Source: Candidatus Solibacter sp. (GTDB lineage: Bacteria; Acidobacteriota; Terriglobia; Bryobacterales; Bryobacteraceae). From it: a stretch of 10,275 bases of DNA. A model generated the notes under the pieces. It worked only from the letters and a program-made list of their open reading frames with translations, did no database searches and was not told where the DNA came from. The stretch covers positions 1-10,275 of the forward strand of contig JADGNT010000102.1 in NCBI GenBank assembly GCA_017883345.1. The letters are read 5' to 3'. Every line of letters starts with the position of its first letter. Position 1 is the stretch's first letter. The translations under genes and the position numbers were made by a program. This document shows positions 7,329 to 10,275 of the stretch, in pieces.

Positions 7329-8281
7329 GCCGCACTCTGAACCATGCGGCGCAGTGGCTGGGGACGGCGTTGCTGCCCCTCGCGCTGCTGCCGGCGTCGC
7401 TGGCGGCAGCCGACGCGCCCAGGCCCAAAATCACCGGCGTGGCGCACATCTCGATCTACGCGCACGATTACGAAAAGTCGCGGGCCTTCTACCGCGACTT
7501 CCTCGGATTGGAAGAGCCATACTCGCTGCCCAAACCCGATGGAACGCCTTCCATGACGTTCTTCAAGATCAACGAGCGGCAGTATCTGGAACTGTCGCCT
7601 GAAGTCGTGCCCAACACGGACCGCCTGAACCACATCTCCATCGAGACTGACAACGCCGAAGCCATGCGCCTGTATCTGGCATCGCGCGGCGTCACCGTGC
7701 CGAAGCAGGTGGGCAAAGGCCGCATCGGCAATTCCAACTTCAACATCAAAGATCCCGAAGGCCACACCGTAGAGATCGTGCAATACGAGCCGGCGGGATG
7801 GACTGTGCGGGAGAAGGGCAAGTTCGTGCCCGAAACCCGCGTCTCCAAGCGGATGATGCACCTCGGCATCATCGTCACGCAGTTCGACGCTGAAATGAAG
7901 TTCTACCAGGACATTCTCGGCTTCAGCGAGATCTGGCGCGGCAGTTCCTCCGGAACGCAGCTCTCGTGGGTCAACCTCAAAGTTCCGGACGGGGACGACT
8001 ACCTCGAGTTCATGCTCTACAAAGAGGCGCCCGCGGCGGATAAGCGGGGCACCGCGCACCACATCTGCCTCGAAGTTCCCAGCGTCGCCGATAGCGTGGC
8101 GGCTCTCGAAACCAAGCCGTACCGGAAACAGTACACGCGCCTGATCGAGCCTAAGACCGGCATCAATCGCAAGCGTCAGGCCAACCTCTTCGATCCGGAT
8201 GGCACGCGTACCGAACTGATGGAGAGGGCGACGATCGACGGTAAACCGACCCCGCCTTCGACGGCTCCTCCTCCGCGCTGA
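7325..8281 (+). CDS. Exported two-domain VOC (glyoxalase/dioxygenase-fold) protein
   Basis: The start is the ATG at 7325, which overlaps the upstream stop as ATGA; GGAG at 7314-7317 is seven bases away, so the two genes are probably translationally coupled. A longer in-frame ORF from 7256 would overlap the upstream gene and lose the signal peptide at the N-terminus. The 318-residue protein has a signal peptide (about 1-29, ending SLAAAD), then two VOC modules. The first (about 37-155) has candidate metal ligands H41, E89, H103 and E150; the second (about 175-300) has H179, E228, H245 or H246, and E297. VOC proteins use such His/Glu sets to bind Fe, Mn, Zn or Ni and act as glyoxalases, epimerases, extradiol dioxygenases or binding proteins. 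Export is less common for this fold. The Pro-rich tail (KPTPPSTAPPPR) is likely disordered. Substrate unknown; last gene of the operon. Confidence 0.88.
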   Translation: MSRTLNHAAQWLGTALLPLALLPASLAAADAPRPKITGVAHISIYAHDYEKSRAFYRDFLGLEEPYSLPKPDGTPSMTFFKINERQYLELSPEVVPNTDRLNHISIETDNAEAMRLYLASRGVTVPKQVGKGRIGNSNFNIKDPEGHTVEIVQYEPAGWTVREKGKFVPETRVSKRMMHLGIIVTQFDAEMKFYQDILGFSEIWRGSSSGTQLSWVNLKVPDGDDYLEFMLYKEAPAADKRGTAHHICLEVPSVADSVAALETKPYRKQYTRLIEPKTGINRKRQANLFDPDGTRTELMERATIDGKPTPPSTAPPPR

Positions 8282-8289
8282 AGACCAAG

Positions 8290-8317
8290 GCAGGGCATGC
8301 TCTGTAGCTTGCCCTGC
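8290..8317 (+). other. Inverted repeat just after the operon
   Basis: GCAGGGCA (8290-8297) and TGCCCTGC (8310-8317) are exact reverse complements around a 12-base loop, nine bases after the VOC stop codon. No T-run follows, so it probably protects or processes the 3' end rather than ending transcription, a job better done by the structure at 8342-8377. Confidence 0.45.
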
Positions 8318-8341
8318 ACTCGCGTTCATCAGCGCTTTATT

Positions 8342-8377
8342 GCGGGACTGGCAGCGAGACGGCAGCCCCGCTTTTTT
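8342..8377 (+). terminator. Intrinsic terminator of the receptor-redoxin-propeller-VOC operon
   Basis: GCGGG (8342-8346) pairs with CCCGC (8367-8371); after one A-C mismatch CTG (8348-8350) pairs with CAG (8363-8365), leaving a 12-base loop. Six T follow directly (8372-8377). This is a complete rho-independent terminator for plus-strand transcription, 60 bp after the VOC gene. On the minus strand the stem is not followed by T, so it does not serve the opposing larA-like gene. Confidence 0.85.
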
Positions 8378-8411
8378 GTGTGCGGACGCCGGATGGCGCA
8401 GGGCCGGCACT

Positions 8412-9700
8412 TCAGCGAACTGCGAGTTCGCCAGCCTGCGCCTTGGCGAGAACGTACGGACCTTCGGGAATCACCGCGACGGTCCCGCCCGGTGGCACGG
8501 TGGACAGCAGCGCGGCGACGGCGGCCTCCAGCGTGGCGTAGGATTGGCCCCACAGGCCCGCGTGATATTCCGCCGGCAGACCCGGAACATACCACGCCAG
8601 GCGCTGGCGCGTGGTTACCAGCGCCAGTTTCTCCAACTGCCACTGATCGACGGTCACCGGAGCCCCCTGGAGGGCCTCCAGAAACGCCGCGTCCGACACG
8701 CCCCCTTGGATCATCCGTGCGAACTCCGGCGCGCCCACGCCTTTCGTGCACGCCGCGGCCAGCAGTATCGAGCCTCCCGGCTTCACGATGTGGGACGCCG
8801 CGGTCACGCCCTTGATGCACTGGTAATACGTCAGGTCCAGCGGATACCCGGCGGACGTCGTGATGGCGGCGTCCACTGGTTCGTCCAGCACTTCCAGCAG
8901 CACGCGGGAGACGAATTCCACTCCGCTGCGGTGCGCCCGCTCCGGGTCTCCGGCGAACACCGCGGCGATCGACCGGTCGCGGGCCAGCGCCACGTCCACG
9001 ATAAAATCGTGCCGCGCCATTCGGGCGATCTCCAGCAGTTCGCGGTGCAGTGGGTTGTCTTCGATGGAGCCTTCCACGGAGCGCTCGTCCCGCATGAATT
9101 TCGGACTGTGCAGCACCTTGATGGTCTCCTGCGCGGCAATTCCCGGGGCCACCAGCTTGCGGCCGCCCGAATATCCCAGCATGAGGTGCGGCTCGATGAA
9201 GCCGAGCGTGATGCGCAGGTCGGCCGCAATGAAACGTTCGTCGATGTGGACCGGCGTGCCGGAGCCAGTCGCGCCTAGGTGCCGGTGGGACGCCAGATCG
9301 CGCGAGTCGTGGTTCACCACGCGATAGGCGCAGGCGATCTCTTCTCAGCATATCTCGCGAATCTCGGCGTCGGTGCGGCGCGGTGCAGGCCCGTGGCGAT
9401 CAGGATGGTGACGGCTTCCCGCGGGATTCCCGCCTCTGCCAGGCGGCGCAGCACGGGCGGCAGCGTGAGGCGGTTGGGCGCCGGCCGCGTGATGTCGCAG
9501 ACGGAGATGGCGGCGCTACGCTTGCCGCGCGCGAGTTCGGCCAGCGGGGGTGCGCCGATGGGGCGGTCCAGTGCCGCTTCCAGTGCGCCTTGCCAATCGG
9601 GCAGGGGAGTGGCGGACTTGGCTTCCAGCACGCGATACCGGAACCCCTCCGGCAACTCTACTTTGATTCCGGTCTTCCCGAATGCGAGTTCGATTTGCAT
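8412..9700 (-). pseudogene. larA: LarA-family (nickel-dependent lactate racemase-like, DUF2088) gene, interrupted
   Basis: Two minus-strand frames make one LarA-like protein of about 429 residues, near the family's usual length. The N-part starts at ATG 9700-9698 and contains CDITRPAP (the conserved D-x-TRP arginine) and IATGLHR (H106, matching catalytic His108 of Lactobacillus LarA). The C-part gives NHDSRD, FIEPHLMLGYSGGRK and TIKVLH; H172, K182 and H198 match His174, the cofactor-bound Lys184 and the nickel ligand His200. Two lesions separate the parts: a likely one-base loss at 9366-9370 (ACGGCC to ACGCC restores AEIREI) and an in-frame TGA at 9347-9345, where GGA would give the usual GEEI. 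The family racemises or epimerises 2-hydroxy acids with a nickel-pincer cofactor in the cytoplasm. A sequencing error cannot be excluded, nor can a single indel further on. No clear ribosome binding site is seen. It converges on the operon. Confidence 0.82.
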
Positions 9701-9727
9701 ATCAACGCCATCGTACTACTTACGTGA

Positions 9728-9895
9728 GTGCCCCCCAAAAAACGCGAGACCAGTGCGGCCCCTTCGGATGCAAGGGTCTGGTATACGACAACGGGCGCGC
9801 GCTACTTCATGCCTCGGAGCGTGCTGCATCTCGCCGCCGAATACGATCCCCACGGGCGGGGTTCGGAGTCGAACGCGGCCTTGGGCACGAACTGA
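9728..9895 (+). CDS. Possible small protein, 55 residues, unrecognised
   Basis: A GTG at 9728, directly after an in-frame TGA, opens 55 codons ending in TGA at 9893-9895. The product starts MPPKKRET, is basic at first, then has VWYTTTGARYFMPRS and LHLAAEYDPHGR, a mix of hydrophobic and charged residues more protein-like than other frames of this stretch; third positions are about three-quarters G or C. It has no signal peptide or membrane segment. It is divergent from the larA-like gene (start 27 bp away) and stops three bases before the stop of the convergent gene at 9898. No good ribosome binding site is seen, which lowers confidence. I do not recognise a family; it could also be the shortened remnant of a longer gene, or chance. 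Confidence 0.3.
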   Translation: MPPKKRETSAAPSDARVWYTTTGARYFMPRSVLHLAAEYDPHGRGSESNAALGTN

Positions 9896-9897
9896 GG

Positions 9898-10275
9898 TTA
9901 ACTCAAGGCATCCGGGTGGCTCTCGATGTAATCCATCAGCTCGCCAACTTGCTGTTCGGTGAGCAGGTCGAGCGCGAAGTGGCTCGCCAAGTAAGTGAAA
10001 GCGAAAGCAACGCGAGAATCTGTCAGTGAGCCTGAGCCCTCGCTTGCGGTGGCTACGTAGCTAGCCAGTGCCGCCTCTGTGATTTCGCGCATGGCCCGTT
10101 TTGATCGCCGCATTCCCCGAAATTTGAGTGCGGTCACCGGGCCGAGATGGAAGAGTTCGGCTGCGCCGAAAGACGCCCCGGCAAGGGGACCGAAAGGGAT
10201 CGCTTCGGATGCGTCGCGAAGCGCTCGCGCGATCTCGATCAGCCAGCCTTCACGACCGGTGGGAAGTGGATTCAT
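9898..10275 (-). CDS. Hypothetical protein, 125 residues or longer
   Basis: A minus-strand frame runs from an ATG at the very last bases of the window (10275-10273) to TAA at 9900-9898. Codon use resembles the operon genes (third positions mostly G or C), and the translation is a balanced mix typical of a soluble, largely helical protein: EGWLIEIARALRDASEAI near the start, a basic patch RGMRRSKRAMREI at about 53-65, and an amphipathic C-terminus LASHFALDLLTEQQVGEL followed by MDYIESHPDALS. No signal peptide, membrane helix, or known catalytic motif is visible. Because the ATG is at the edge, its ribosome binding site is not seen and the true start could be farther upstream. I do not recognise the family. 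The basic patch could contact nucleic acid, but that is a guess. Confidence 0.65.
   Translation of the reverse strand: MNPLPTGREGWLIEIARALRDASEAIPFGPLAGASFGAAELFHLGPVTALKFRGMRRSKRAMREITEAALASYVATASEGSGSLTDSRVAFAFTYLASHFALDLLTEQQVGELMDYIESHPDALS

Noticed and set aside
8290..8317. Hairpin after the VOC gene as the main terminator
   Set aside because: It lacks a following T-run, while the hairpin at 8342-8377 has six T directly after the stem.
9345..9347. TGA in the larA-like gene read as selenocysteine
   Set aside because: LarA is not a selenoprotein family, the position is not catalytic, no SECIS-like hairpin is evident after it, and a separate frameshift nearby would still break the gene.
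8329..9351. 340-codon minus-strand frame overlapping the larA-like C-part
   Set aside because: It is a different frame over the same bases; only the frame ending at 8412 gives LarA motifs such as GYSGGRK and DQWQLEKLA. The other is Arg/Gly/Pro-rich with no motif.
1..10275. CRISPR array, tRNA, rRNA or intact insertion sequence
   Set aside because: No regularly spaced direct repeats, no tRNA-like T-arm/anticodon arrangement, no rRNA-like sequence and no transposase motif were found by reading both strands.

Overview
The window looks like chromosomal DNA of a moderately GC-rich soil bacterium, most likely an acidobacterium of the Solibacter/Bryobacter type. The main reason is the Oar-like receptor at 947-4441: a TonB-dependent receptor with an N-terminal carboxypeptidase-regulatory-like domain, of a size and style (including a C-terminal QWFNTSCFNR stretch) that is greatly expanded in that group. 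The LarA-like enzyme and the TolB-like propeller also fit. This assignment is inferred from protein style, not from a marker gene.

Layout. Positions 1-299 (minus strand) hold the first 99 codons of a NYN-domain (LabA/DUF88-like) nuclease gene that runs off the left edge. Positions 300-946 are a 647-bp gap with no convincing gene; it contains a perfect hairpin, two possible sigma-70-type promoters and a GC-rich hairpin in the probable mRNA leader. Positions 947-8281 (plus strand) form one compact four-gene operon: TonB-dependent receptor, exported double-thioredoxin-fold redoxin, exported beta-sandwich plus TolB-like propeller protein, and exported two-domain VOC (glyoxalase/dioxygenase-fold) protein. 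The gaps are 43, 30 and -4 bp. A strong intrinsic terminator at 8342-8377 closes the operon.

Positions 8412-9700 (minus strand) carry a LarA-family (nickel-dependent lactate racemase-like, DUF2088) gene. It is split by a frameshift and, next to it, an in-frame TGA, although every recognisable catalytic residue is still present. Positions 9728-9895 hold a possible 55-codon small gene on the plus strand. Positions 9898-10275 (minus strand) hold an unrecognised 125-residue protein whose start lies exactly at the right edge.

How the genes may work together. All four operon products carry N-terminal export signals, so the operon appears to equip the cell envelope: an outer-membrane importer, a thiol redox protein, a propeller/lectin-like binding protein and a metal-dependent VOC protein. 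This reads as an uptake-and-processing module for an unknown substrate, with the whole chemistry outside the cytoplasm. The substrate cannot be read from the sequence. No CRISPR array, tRNA, rRNA, intact insertion sequence or phage gene was seen.
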